A stretch of DNA of 64,000 nt from Paenibacillus thiaminolyticus. GTDB taxonomy: Bacteria; Bacillota; Bacilli; Paenibacillales; Paenibacillaceae. The stretch covers positions 744,001 through 808,000 of the forward strand of contig NZ_CP041405.1 in assembly GCF_007066085.1 (NCBI RefSeq), in the 5' to 3' direction. Of the stretch, positions 9,386 through 17,707 are shown in pieces (position 1 is the first letter of the stretch; each line of letters begins with the position of its first letter). Below the pieces are notes generated by a model. The model searched no databases. It saw only the letters and a program-made list of their open reading frames with translations, and was not told the origin of the DNA. The translations under genes and the position numbers were made by a program.

Positions 9386-9423
9386 AAGAGCAGGTTATCG
9401 AAAAGATAGCCCGCTCTTTTTTT
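9386..9423 (+). terminator. Hairpin terminator inside the left end of the IS
   Basis: AAGAGC-AGGTTATC, GAAAA, GATAGCC-CGCTCTT followed by a T-run to 9423. It lies between the left inverted repeat and the transposase start and would block transcripts entering from outside, a known feature of many IS4-family elements. Confidence 0.7.
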
Positions 9424-9497
9424 GAAAGAAAATCAAGACTTAACAGGTAGATGGATATGTGTGGCGAAGACCCTTGAAACACGAGGAGGCCACGTCC

Positions 9498-10819
9498 ATG
9501 AATGAGTATGCGAATTCGCTAAAAAAAACGCTGACATCCCTCATACGAGAAATGGCAGCCGCACCAGCTCCTTATGTCAAAAACCCTGAAAAAGATTTTA
9601 CCCGAAAGAAAAAGCTGCCCTTTGAAACGGTGATGCAACTCCTGATCTCCATGGGAGGGAACAGCCTATATAAGGAACTTTTGGAATCACAAGGCTATGA
9701 CGTAAACACCGCAACCACTTCCGCTTTTGTCCAACAGAGGAATAAAGTGCTGCCGTCTGCTGTGGAATTCTTGTTTCACGCATTTACGCAATCGGTTACG
9801 GATATCAAGGACTACCGAGGGTATCGGCTACTTGCCGTTGACGGTTCGGATTTGCATATCGCAACTGACTCTGCGGACACGGACACCTATTTTCAAAGTC
9901 AACCGAACACGAAAGGCTATAACCTTCTGCATTTGAACGCTGCCTATGACTTGTGCAACAGACTGTACGTGGATGCCATTGTTCAGCCACGAAGGTTATG
10001 CAACGAGGGAAGGGCGCTGGCTGCTATGGTTCACCGTTCTCCAATCAAGGGCAAAACCATTGTGATTGCCGATAGAGGTTATGAAAGTTACAACAATTTC
10101 GCGCATCTTGAACGCAAAGGGTGGAACTATGTCATACGGGTAAAGGATTTGGATTCCAATGGTATTCTTTCGGGCTTGCGTTTGCCCTCTAGCGGAGAGT
10201 TTGATAGGAACGTTCATCTGACACTCACCAAAAAAACAAACCAAAGAGGTCAAGGCTAATCCCGAGATTTACAAGTTCGTTCCTTCCACGTCAACCTTTG
10301 ATTTTTTTGGATTTGCATGAGAACTTGTTTTACCCGATTTCCTTTCGGGTGGTTCGTTTCGTCCTGCCGAGTGGCGCTTTTGAGACCGTCATTACGAATC
10401 TTACCGCCACGGATTTCCCACCGGGTGAAATCATGTCAATGTATAACATGCGATGGGGCATTGAAACCTCATTCCGGGCATTAAAGTACACTGTCGGTCT
10501 GACGAATTTTCATGCAAAGAAACGAGAGTCCATCACCCAGGAGATATTCGCAAGAATGATCCTGTACAATTTCGCTGAAATGATAACCTCGCACGTCGTC
10601 ATTTCCCAAATGGAGAAACGGCACCCCTATCAAGTTAACTTCACGGTTGCCGTTCACGTGTAGACACTTCCTGCGCTCAAGGGACGATGAACCCCGCCTG
10701 ATGTTGAAGCGCTGATTCGCAAAAACATTTTGCCGATTCGACCCATTCGCCCAGGGCAGCAGAATACGCGCAAAATACGCTACAAATCAGTGGTTAGCTT
10801 CGTCTATAGAGTAGCATAA
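9498..10819 (+). pseudogene. IS4-family DDE transposase, frameshifted
   Basis: Starts at the ATG at 9498 (AGGAGG upstream) and reads in one frame to about 10255. It includes the catalytic block LLAVDGSDLHIAT and the second Asp in IVIADRGYES. Homology then continues in another frame from about 10265 (YKFVPSTSTFDFLDLHEN), carrying the YREK-like segment MYNMRWGIETSFRALKY. That frame breaks again near 10661, where HV-TAG is followed by a CRHFLRSRDDEP-like stretch out of frame. The C-terminus, VEALIRKNILPIRPIRPGQ to VSFVYRVA, ends at TAA 10817-10819. At least two indels are needed, so no full-length enzyme is made. Confidence 0.88.
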
Positions 10820-10898
10820 TTTGTTTCATATGAACATTTTTTTAAGCGGATCATCCCTCCGCTTTGTTTGCTGTACACTTTTTTCCTTGCTTGTATAC

Positions 10899-10937
10899 AA
10901 AAAAGAAACGGCACAGGGCTTTTTCCCATGCCGTTTC
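10899..10937 (-). terminator. Hairpin terminator inside the right end of the IS
   Basis: GAAACGGCA (10905-10913) pairs with TGCCGTTTC (10929-10937). On the minus strand the stem is followed by TTTTTTG. It would stop transcripts arriving from the sigma-factor gene on the right, which may replace the function of the terminator the IS disrupted. Confidence 0.65.
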
Positions 10938-11107
10938 GGATTCCATTTTTATTTCCGCTCTTGTCTTGGAGCTAAACTTAATGACATTGCGCTGCCGGGA
11001 GGCTTCGTTCGTCATTCTCGTTGTTATATACCCATGATGTCGTTCACCCGCAGCTTTGCGGCCATTCCCATTCGATGTCAACATACTTCTTTTCATCTTC
11101 CGGTCTC

Positions 11108-11644
11108 CTAGTCGCAGCATGTTCCCATGCTCTTCCGCAAAATCGCCTTGGCCCGCTTCAAGCGCGTTTTGACCGTGCTCTCGTTCGCATTGGTGGCGGC
11201 GGCAATCTCCGCATTTTTCATATGATGGATATACTTGAGGATGATCACCTTACGGTACTCCGGCTTCAGCTTTTTCAGATAAGAATAGATCTCGTCGACA
11301 ATGATCTTCAGCTCTACCTTTTGTTCCACCGACAACTGACTATCGAAGTCTTTGGCTAATTCGATATCGAGAACCGTATCTTCGGACGCGATATCATTCC
11401 ACCGGTTACGCTTGCGCAAATAATCGAGCGAGGTTCTTGCCGCGATCGATTGCAGCCATGCGCCCAGCTTGCTGTGATCATGCAATGTATGAATTTGCGT
11501 AAAGGCTTTCATAAATGTTTCTTGTGTGATATCCTGAGCCAAATGGCTGTCTTTGATAATCATATACGCCGTAGAATAGACGCGTTCATAGAACATTTCG
11601 AACATCGAGCGTTGATTTTCTTGCACCAGTGCTTCCGAGGACAT
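11108..11644 (-). CDS. RNA polymerase sigma factor, ECF / sigma-70 family
   Basis: A 178-residue sigma factor with region 2 (AYMIIKDSHLAQDITQETFMKAF, about residues 27-49, then the Trp/Leu-rich melting segment AWLQSIAARTSLDYLRKR) and region 4 (about 115-170) with the helix-turn-helix MKNAEIAAATNANESTVKTRLKRA. No anti-sigma gene follows. About 100 bp after the stop comes the terminator split by the IS. A very short reading frame directly downstream (ATG at 11094) enters the IS and is not convincing. Target promoters are unknown. Confidence 0.9.
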   Translation of the reverse strand: MSSEALVQENQRSMFEMFYERVYSTAYMIIKDSHLAQDITQETFMKAFTQIHTLHDHSKLGAWLQSIAARTSLDYLRKRNRWNDIASEDTVLDIELAKDFDSQLSVEQKVELKIIVDEIYSYLKKLKPEYRKVIILKYIHHMKNAEIAAATNANESTVKTRLKRAKAILRKSMGTCCD

Positions 11645-12132
11645 TACTGAGCCTCCCGCTATCTTATAATACAGAACGCAGATTTCTGTTCATTAATATC
11701 TACCATTCATCAAAAATAACTTCATATCCCCTCCTCTGAATCCTATAAATCATTATTTATCCTTTTTCCGCATATGCCGGGATGTAGCATATCCAGATTT
11801 CACGAAAAGCGGGGCCGCGATGAAATGAAAAAACACCGCTCCCCTAGAAGATTATAGCAGATGTTGCACCGCTGGTCGCATCTCGTAAATATACGAAAAG
11901 TCCTTTCCCGGGAAAGGACTGTCGATTGTAAACTACTCTTTGCCAGCAAACAAAAGTTATTAACCCATTTTGCGCCTCATGAATCAGCATTTTCTCAGCG
12001 AGATAGGATCTTCTGGATAAAAGCAAGGGAATTTTCCACGAAATTGTGCTTGTACCAGGTCGTAAATCTGGATACTTCCTCATCCGAACATTAACCAAAC
12101 ATGTCATGTGCATCCTGCTCGGTTATTTTCCG
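11645..12132. other. Intergenic region with a perfect 22-bp palindrome
   Basis: No convincing gene. The only notable structure is AGTCCTTTCCC followed by GGGAAAGGACT at 11899-11920, a perfect palindrome without a spacer. The remainder is moderately AT-rich, and short reading frames on both strands lack ribosome sites and family resemblance. It includes the upstream region of the sigma-factor gene (11645-11760), where I could not pick a promoter with confidence. Confidence 0.5.
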
Positions 12133-12169
12133 CAAAAAGGGAGGCTGCATCATTCCCGCAACCTCCCTC
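12133..12169 (-). terminator. Terminator after the PepSY-like secreted protein gene
   Basis: On the minus strand GGGAGGTTGC, a loop and GCAGCCTCCC are followed by TTTTTGCGG. The stem has about ten pairs and lies some 70 nt after the stop codon at 12238. Confidence 0.75.
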
Positions 12170-12237
12170 TCGTCACGCATTTGCCCAATGCTAGGGCCAG
12201 ATCCCCTCCCTACCGTCTTCTTCATAACTGACGATAC

Positions 12238-13236
12238 TTAATCTCCCAAAGCTGCTAACCACCCCGATTCAATGTGCACCACGTTTTTATCGGCATCCAA
12301 TGCGGCTCTCACCTTCGTAACTTTATTTTGAATGAAGCGGTAATATCCAATTCTGTTGTCCCATTTAACTTCAAATCCTGTAATGTCGATATTGAATAAT
12401 TCCTTGGCAAGCGAAGCGACCGCTTCTTTCGCCTCTTTTTCTGTAATTCCTTTGTTAGTCGTCACCTTTTTTCCCTGTTGATTTTCAATGCTGATTACTT
12501 CCCCTGTCTTGAGTTCCACACAAATACTTACCTTGTCATCCCCAAACCGCCACTCAGGTTTCGACATACTCCCATTCACAAGCGTAGCTTTCGTCACGTC
12601 AATTTGATGATCGAACGCTGTTTTCGCCGCTTCCGTTACTGTTTTTAACAATTTCGGATCAAGCTCTTTCTTTTCAAAATCGATCACTATAAAACCTACG
12701 TTCGTCGATGAATCATTTTTGGTCAGAGAGGCAGAGAAGTCTTTTCCTCTCAACAAATAACTTACGCCATCTTCAAGTTTTTCCTTTTGATTATCATAAG
12801 ACTGTGACATGGGAACTTCTTTATTAAATACGTATTTTTTCTTAGGATACAGCTCTTTCAGCTCTTTCAGTACTTTATCTTGATCCTCTTTGCTGATTTT
12901 GTCGATTGTCGTTTCGCTTTCTATGCTCATTATTATCCCGTGTTCAGGTACAAATTTAACATTATATTTTCCATCTATGGATTTAACTTCTACTATATTG
13001 GCCGCTGGATCTTCGGCAACCTCCTTAAGCTTAATCTCTTTCCCCGCAAATTGACTTACCGCTTTATGCAGCTTGGCAGCCATCTTCTTGTCTATTTCAA
13101 CCTTCTTCCCATCCGATTGCTGCTTCTCTTGCTGCTTCTCTTGCGCTGCCTCGGCGCCTGCAGGAATCGGGCCTGCCAATGTTGACAGCATGCTGGATAC
13201 GATCAATGTTGCGAAAATAGCTTTTTTTACATTCAC
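12238..13236 (-). CDS. Secreted protein with PepSY-like domains, function unknown
   Basis: A 332-residue exported protein. The signal peptide occupies about 1-29 (LIVSSMLSTLAGPIPAGAEA), followed by a Gln/Glu/Lys-rich linker. The body repeats an alpha-beta pattern reminiscent of the PepSY/YcdB group: KMAAKLHKAVSQFA..., then a later copy with ITEKEAKEAVASLAKELFNI and a segment of the type KVRAALDADKNVVHIESG near the C-terminus. PepSY domains are thought to inhibit proteases or act at the cell surface; no function can be assigned. The start is GTG at 13236 with AAGGAGGGG upstream. No operon partner. Confidence 0.7.
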   Translation of the reverse strand: MNVKKAIFATLIVSSMLSTLAGPIPAGAEAAQEKQQEKQQSDGKKVEIDKKMAAKLHKAVSQFAGKEIKLKEVAEDPAANIVEVKSIDGKYNVKFVPEHGIIMSIESETTIDKISKEDQDKVLKELKELYPKKKYVFNKEVPMSQSYDNQKEKLEDGVSYLLRGKDFSASLTKNDSSTNVGFIVIDFEKKELDPKLLKTVTEAAKTAFDHQIDVTKATLVNGSMSKPEWRFGDDKVSICVELKTGEVISIENQQGKKVTTNKGITEKEAKEAVASLAKELFNIDITGFEVKWDNRIGYYRFIQNKVTKVRAALDADKNVVHIESGWLAALGD

Positions 13237-13600
13237 GTTAACCCCTCCTTAGTAGTTCCTTGAATATATTCCGGCTCTCATCATTTTAGCGAAGGAATTG
13301 GAAAAAAAACCACAAAACGTTCTATTAATTTTAATTAAGAAATCGTTAATAACTCTAAGAAAATATTAAGAAAATCAAATGTGTTTCTTCACGTAATCCG
13401 AACCAAAAAAACATTTTCTTGGCAGTTAAATAAAATTGCCGTCCCCGAAGTTACCTTCACCTTTTCAATCGGATCAGTCTTCAAATGATTATCCGGTTCC
13501 TCGGCTCGCCCTTCCAATCAAGCTATCTCTTCTTGCACTTAGTTCATAATCCAAAACTAAAATTATGTTCATGAGGCTCGCGGAAGGGTTCATTATTTTA
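13237..13600. other. AT-rich intergenic region
   Basis: Upstream region of the secreted-protein gene. It is strongly AT-rich near 13300-13400. No gene, repeat or clear regulatory motif was recognised between the gene start and the terminator at 13601. Confidence 0.4.
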
Positions 13601-13637
13601 AACAAAGACAGCCCTGCAATTCAATGCAGAGGCTGTC
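13601..13637 (-). terminator. Terminator after the acetyltransferase gene
   Basis: GACAGCC (13607-13613) pairs with GGCTGTC (13631-13637), with an inner TGCA/TGCA pairing. On the minus strand it is followed by TTTGTTT. It lies about 80 nt downstream of the stop codon at 13718. Confidence 0.65.
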
Positions 13638-13717
13638 AATTCACACTTGGTCGGACTAGTTCTCATGCGTTACTGCCCGGTTCATCATTGCGTTCAGGCA
13701 TCAGCTGTAGACGCCTA

Positions 13718-14284
13718 TCAATGCGCTTCATATTCATTTCTTAGTAGCGAGTACATGGCGATATCGACGTATCTTCCCTTTTCGAACTCCTGTTGCCTCA
13801 TCACGCCTTCTTTTTGAAAACCGAGCCGGAGCAATAATCGCTCAGATGCGATATTTTCCGGATCAATTTTCGCTTCGACCCGATTCACGCCGATATCGCG
13901 GAAGCCGAACGCCAGGACACGCTGCGCGACCTCCGTCATGACTCCACGCCCCCAATATGGAGGCGCCAGATCGTAGCCAAGCTCCACTCGGCGATGCGTC
14001 TTTTCATATTGAAGAAAACCGCATGTCCCGATAACTTTGGCAGATGATGTATCCTCAATAACCCAGCGCACTCCGCTCTGTTCAGCGAATATACTCTGGT
14101 GCCAATTCCATTCCCGTATGACATCCTGAAGCGATTGGAACGGTTCCAGCGGCGTGTAACGGACCACTTCCTCATCCGAGTAAAGGTCCATAATGTCGCT
14201 GCAATCCCGTTCCTCCATGGCCCGTAATAGAAACCGCTCCGTCTGCAAGCGGGGAAATTCCTGAAATGTAAAAACTCCACTCAT
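13718..14284 (-). CDS. GNAT-family N-acetyltransferase (RimJ/RimL type)
   Basis: A 188-residue acetyltransferase of the RimJ-like subgroup: N-terminal LQTERFLLRAMEERD, central IGTCGFLQYEKTHRRVELGYDL, and the acetyl-CoA loop PPYWGRGVMTEVAQRVLAFGF, ending NRVEAKIDPENIASERLLLRLGF. It transfers acetyl from acetyl-CoA to an amine, either a protein N-terminus or a small molecule. AGAGGAGAAGC precedes the ATG at 14284. The left terminator shows it closes its transcript. Confidence 0.88.
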   Translation of the reverse strand: MSGVFTFQEFPRLQTERFLLRAMEERDCSDIMDLYSDEEVVRYTPLEPFQSLQDVIREWNWHQSIFAEQSGVRWVIEDTSSAKVIGTCGFLQYEKTHRRVELGYDLAPPYWGRGVMTEVAQRVLAFGFRDIGVNRVEAKIDPENIASERLLLRLGFQKEGVMRQQEFEKGRYVDIAMYSLLRNEYEAH

Positions 14285-14303
14285 TCTCGCTTCTCCTCTA
14301 TCG

Positions 14304-15065
14304 TTAATACTCCCTGACTTCCTTCTTCATCTCTTCGATGCTCGCTATATGCTCAAGCTTATCGTAAGGCAGAGACAGCACCATCGTCTTGTACATGCCC
14401 CCGGTTCCCGCGCTGTCTTCCTTGGTATCCTTGTCTCTGCCCCTGACAAAAATGTTGACCTCCCAAGGCGCTGCCGCGAGGTCCGGTACGACAGCATATA
14501 ATTCCTGCCACAGCGCTTCAGAGATCGAATCTGTCCCGAGGCGCATGTCCAGCGTATATTCATGCTTCGGCTCCAGCGGGATAGCCACACCATTGTCATC
14601 TGCGGCAGGGCTGGTGCCGCTATCTATCGGCATCAGAGAGTAGATGGTCGTTACCGCGATGGACTCGATGTCTTCCTGCGCATAGAGCCTTGGATACCGC
14701 TTGCGAAGCTCATCATCGATTCGTTGCTCCCAGTAGACCATACTATAGTTATCTTCCAGCATCTCCCCCCTGCCTTGAGCCGCCTTATTATAAAAAGCAT
14801 GCATGGTCACATCAATTATCCGCTTTTCGGTATCGTGGATGTTGAACACCTTGGCCGTATAATCACGGAACTTGAACCCGTAAGAGCTCCCGGCAACCGC
14901 GACGTCCATATTGTACTTGGCCTTCATATATGCGGCCGCTTCCCTCTTCACTTCCGCATGCTTCCACGGATATCCATTGAACTCGGCATATGTGTAAAAA
15001 GCGAACCATCCTGCCAGTCCGATCATCATGCTCGACAGGATCAGGAGAATCTTCTTTTTATTCAC
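14304..15065 (-). CDS. Single-pass membrane protein, YfjL-like, function unknown
   Basis: A 253-residue protein with an N-terminal signal-anchor (about 5-26: ILLILSSMMIGLAGWFAFYTY) and an extracytoplasmic remainder containing NGYPWKHAEVKREAAAYMKAKY. This opening resembles B. subtilis YfjL, whose role is unknown; the resemblance is from memory and tentative. The stop codon at 14304 lies 20 nt before the next gene's start, so the two are probably co-transcribed. Confidence 0.6.
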   Translation of the reverse strand: MNKKKILLILSSMMIGLAGWFAFYTYAEFNGYPWKHAEVKREAAAYMKAKYNMDVAVAGSSYGFKFRDYTAKVFNIHDTEKRIIDVTMHAFYNKAAQGRGEMLEDNYSMVYWEQRIDDELRKRYPRLYAQEDIESIAVTTIYSLMPIDSGTSPAADDNGVAIPLEPKHEYTLDMRLGTDSISEALWQELYAVVPDLAAAPWEVNIFVRGRDKDTKEDSAGTGGMYKTMVLSLPYDKLEHIASIEEMKKEVREY

Positions 15066-15099
15066 GAGCCTTCTCCCTCCCCCATGGCAGATCCTTAGT

Positions 15100-15564
15100 C
15101 TATTTCCGCACTCTCACTACTTCTCCTCCGCTTGCGCGCAGCAATTCGGTTACAGCTAGCTTAATCAGGGAATGAGGAGATCCGCCTCCCGTGTATACCA
15201 CGTCCTGCTCGGTAACCTTGGGATCGATCAGGAACAACGCATCGAATCCGAACGACGGCACCCCGCCGGCCGGATACCCTGTCCGCTCCAGCACCTCCGT
15301 CTCATTCGCGAGCCGCGGCTTGACGATTTCCAACGCTTTGCCGACTCTCGTCGTGCTCGCTCTGTCTTCGCCTTTGACAATCGCGACGATGAACCGGTTC
15401 TGTTCGTCAATCATACAGATGTTCTTGACGAATTGTTCGGCTGAGCCCTGAACGGCGATGGCCGCCTCCTGAACGGAGTGACAGGATTGCTCCAGGACGA
15501 GATGCTCGGCTTGGATATGATGCAGGGACATATACTCTTTAATTTTCATTTCATACGCATTCAT
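15100..15564 (-). CDS. YbaK/EbsC-family aminoacyl-tRNA deacylase
   Basis: A 154-residue protein covering one YbaK/ProX editing-like domain: VQEAAIAVQGSAEQFVKNICMI, then FIVAIVKGEDRASTTRVGK, and the glycine-rich GYPAGGVPSFGF and YTGGGSPHSLIKL blocks. Members hydrolyse mischarged aminoacyl-tRNAs such as Cys-tRNA(Pro) or Ala-tRNA(Pro) in trans. The ATG at 15564 is preceded by GGAGAG. Longer in-frame starts would overlap the upstream VOC gene. The neighbours give no functional hint. Confidence 0.85.
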   Translation of the reverse strand: MNAYEMKIKEYMSLHHIQAEHLVLEQSCHSVQEAAIAVQGSAEQFVKNICMIDEQNRFIVAIVKGEDRASTTRVGKALEIVKPRLANETEVLERTGYPAGGVPSFGFDALFLIDPKVTEQDVVYTGGGSPHSLIKLAVTELLRASGGEVVRVRK

Positions 15565-15589
15565 TTCTATCTTCTCTCCACTTTCTGAT

Positions 15590-15952
15590 TTAATTAGGTT
15601 GAATAAATTCAACTCGGTTGCCGAACGGATCCCGGAATTCGAACCGTTCATATCCCGGAATCGGAACCGATTCCAGAATTGTAATCCCATTGCTAAGTAA
15701 TCGCTCTCTCATCGAATCGATGTCCTGCACCTGATACGCCAGGTGGGCTTTGGTCACTGAACGATCGACGCCATCTTCGGTCCCGATATGCAGCTCCTGC
15801 GTGCCGACTTGGATCCAAAATCCCCCTCTTCCGGCTAAAGAGTCGGGCTTGGCGATTTCCTTTAACTGCAGCACGCCGCAATAGAAAGCTTTGGCTTGTT
15901 CTTCTTCGCCTCTCGGTATCGTAATCTGGGCATGATGGAAGCGGGTAATCAT
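15590..15952 (-). CDS. VOC-superfamily (glyoxalase-like) protein
   Basis: A 120-residue vicinal-oxygen-chelate protein: FHHAQITIPRGEEEQAKAFY at the N-terminus, GGFWIQVGTQELHIG in the middle, and the C-terminal RFEFRDPFGNRVEFIQP with the usual ligand Glu. It is either a lyase/dioxygenase or a binding protein of the bleomycin-resistance type; the substrate is unknown. The ATG at 15952 has AGGGGG 7 nt upstream; the in-frame TTG two codons earlier is too close to that site. It lies 25 nt upstream of ybaK. Confidence 0.85.
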   Translation of the reverse strand: MITRFHHAQITIPRGEEEQAKAFYCGVLQLKEIAKPDSLAGRGGFWIQVGTQELHIGTEDGVDRSVTKAHLAYQVQDIDSMRERLLSNGITILESVPIPGYERFEFRDPFGNRVEFIQPN

Positions 15953-16070
15953 TGTCAATCCCCCTTTTTCTCACCGATGAACGTGATGATTTTTCCGATA
16001 TTCGTATCGTTGCGGCCGCAAACCATATAGTTACTATACCACAATTTGGAATGAACGCCGTACGCAGCTG

Positions 16071-16136
16071 CATTTCTTTTTCCAGAACATAGCACTCCTG
16101 ATTCATTCACGAATGGTTAACCCGATTCCGCGGTTC
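16071..16136 (-). pseudogene. Relic of a GNAT acetyltransferase gene
   Basis: On the minus strand a fragment reads NRGIGLTIRE then stop, and directly afterwards in another frame CYVLEKEMQ. The acetyltransferase at 16921-17412 contains NRGIGLTIW and ends VCYILEKEM. The fragment therefore looks like the remains of a second copy in which the segment between these two points was deleted. Only about 66 bp are recognisable. Confidence 0.6.
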
Positions 16137-16202
16137 TTATAACACCTTGTTATCCATTATTGCTTTGAGATCGTAAATTCTCAAATCTATTGATAAATGT
16201 GA

Positions 16203-16230
16203 AAAAAAACCGGTAAAGCCAACCGGTTTT
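16203..16230 (-). terminator. Terminator after the multi-pass membrane protein gene
   Basis: AAACCGGT, a 7-nt loop and ACCGGTTT; on the minus strand it is followed by a run of eight Ts. It lies about 70 nt after the stop codon at 16300. Confidence 0.75.
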
Positions 16231-16299
16231 CGTTCTCTTCTCGTTTTGGTTCCGAGTAATCTGCCTGATCGTATGTCGTGGATATAACGAATCCGTCCA

Positions 16300-16845
16300 C
16301 TATGCCTTTACTTTCTTGGGCCAAATAAAATTGGAAATCGCAACAATCAGATCAATGCCCACGATGACCGTCCAGATGCGCGTTACCCCACTCAATGCTT
16401 CGGTCCGGGAGGCGTCATCAATAAGATAGATTAGCCCCAACAACATCCCGGCGCCAATCAGATAGGCCAGCACATGCCTGATCCAACCTTTCAAGTAATG
16501 CTTCGCATATTCGATGCCGTACCGTGTCGGCGGCTTCGCTCCTTGCTTGGCGACATAGTACCGGAATCGTCCATCTGCCCACGCAATCATGTCTTTGCCG
16601 AATGCGATTGAGACCCCAATATATATCGCAGCGAGAGCATGCGCCGTTGTCGCCGTGGCTCCGCCGTATAGATCGATGCTAGTCGTAACTAACAGGATCA
16701 GATCGATAACCGGGGTAAGAGCGAGCAGAATCAGACCCAGCTTCTGTCTCTTAAGCACATAGCGAGCGAATAAGCCGAGCAGGATGACGACCCAGAAGCC
16801 AATCTCGCTGGCTACAATGGCCCATGCTACAACATTCAAAGTCAC
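16300..16845 (-). CDS. Multi-pass membrane protein, function unknown
   Basis: A 181-residue protein with about five hydrophobic segments (residues 5-26, 36-55, 65-82, 125-145, 157-174) and a basic C-terminus (WPKKVKA). The cytoplasmic loop around residues 90-120 has FRYYVAKQGAKPPTRYGIEYAKHYLKGWIRH. It looks like a conserved bacillar membrane protein (possibly YmcC-like, from memory), with no known activity. It stands alone between two acetyltransferase loci. Confidence 0.65.
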   Translation of the reverse strand: MTLNVVAWAIVASEIGFWVVILLGLFARYVLKRQKLGLILLALTPVIDLILLVTTSIDLYGGATATTAHALAAIYIGVSIAFGKDMIAWADGRFRYYVAKQGAKPPTRYGIEYAKHYLKGWIRHVLAYLIGAGMLLGLIYLIDDASRTEALSGVTRIWTVIVGIDLIVAISNFIWPKKVKA

Positions 16846-16920
16846 ACGTCCTTTTTATTCGATTCATTACTGCATGGCTTTATTATTCTTTAGCTGCCCC
16901 ACACGGTAGCTGCCCGGGAG

Positions 16921-17412
16921 CTACATTTCTTTTTCCAGAATATAGCACACATCCTCCCGGCTCATCGGATTTTGGATTTTCACAATTTTAAATCCGCATT
17001 TATTGACATAAAAATGATGATTTCTTTTGGAATATCCGGGAGTTTCCGTCATCCATTTTTTCGTGTCTGGGTACTTCTGCTCTATGTATCTCCATATCGT
17101 AAGCCCAATTCCGCGATTCTCCAACAAGGGATCAAGAAATATACACCCTAAAACGTTTTCATTGTTTTCGTTAATCCACACAATGACCGCTCCTATCACC
17201 TTGTCATCCAATGCGACCTTATAGGAGTGAGTCGGTGAATGGAGCGCCCAACGTCTTATAAATTCGCCGGTGTCATATCCTTCAGGACCTCCCTTTTCAC
17301 AGCCCAGAAATTGCTTCGTATCCGTGTCAAAGGCGCGTGTCATAATTTCTGTCAAACCGGCCACATCTTCTTCACAAATAGGTTGAAACATCAAATTTTC
17401 ATACGTTTCCAT
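16921..17412 (-). CDS. GNAT-family N-acetyltransferase
   Basis: A 163-residue acetyltransferase: LMFQPICEEDVAGLTEIMTRAF at the N-terminus, IGAVIVWINENNENVLGCIFLDP as beta strands 3-4, and the CoA-binding ENRGIGLTIWRYIEQKYP, ending GYSKRNHHFYVNKCGFKIV. TGGAGGCATAAG precedes the ATG. A decayed partial copy lies about 800 bp downstream at 16071-16136. Substrate unknown. Confidence 0.88.
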   Translation of the reverse strand: METYENLMFQPICEEDVAGLTEIMTRAFDTDTKQFLGCEKGGPEGYDTGEFIRRWALHSPTHSYKVALDDKVIGAVIVWINENNENVLGCIFLDPLLENRGIGLTIWRYIEQKYPDTKKWMTETPGYSKRNHHFYVNKCGFKIVKIQNPMSREDVCYILEKEM

Positions 17413-17586
17413 CTTATGCCTCCATTGTTGAATTCAATCTCACTGAGCAGTCATATTTTTGCTTCTACAGGGGCTGCATAGAGATGTGATCTGACGGTTA
17501 CAGGAATAATTTAGCTGCTATCATCTCCATTCTATCTCTTTTTGTTCATATCGTTCAATACCAAGCAGCAGGATTTTAATAACAAA

Positions 17587-17640
17587 AAGAAATCGTCTTT
17601 TAGATGAGACCGCAAGCCCCATTTACTCAAACGATTTCTT
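17587..17640 (-). terminator. Possible long-loop terminator after the spore-coat-like gene
   Basis: AAGAAATCGT (17587-17596) and ACGATTTCTT (17631-17640) are perfect 10-bp arms around a 34-nt loop. On the minus strand the stem ends in TTTCTTTTTGTT. It lies 70 nt after the stop codon at 17708. Confidence 0.5.
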
Positions 17641-17707
17641 TGGAAGCCTTACTTGGTTCATCCCTATCCGTACGCTGTCTGATCCATAACAGAGTTATGC
17701 GTCCAGC

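Larger units (their letters stand above)
9345..10989 (+). mobile_element. IS4-family insertion sequence, decayed transposase, intact ends
   Basis: A 1645-bp element bounded by the inverted repeats CAATGTCATTAAG (9345-9357) and CTTAATGACATTG (10977-10989), 13 of 13 bp identical. It is flanked by the direct repeat CGCTGCCGGG at 9335-9344 and 10990-10999, a perfect 10-bp target-site duplication of the size typical for IS4-family elements. Excising the element and one repeat copy rebuilds a hairpin terminator (AACGAAGCC...GGGGGCTTTTTTCGTT on the minus strand), so it inserted into a terminator loop. Hairpins at both ends shield it from outside transcription. The transposase is frameshifted, so the copy is probably immobile unless helped in trans. 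Confidence 0.9.

Noticed and set aside
9459..9497. A start codon for the transposase upstream of 9498
   Set aside because: The ATG at 9498 has AGGAGG at the right distance and begins the family-typical sequence; the extra upstream codons do not resemble the family.
11000..11094. A short gene directly after the sigma-factor gene, possibly an anti-sigma factor
   Set aside because: The frame from the ATG at 11094 has a fair ribosome site but runs straight into the IS end and the rebuilt terminator; its sequence has no membrane helix or anti-sigma feature.
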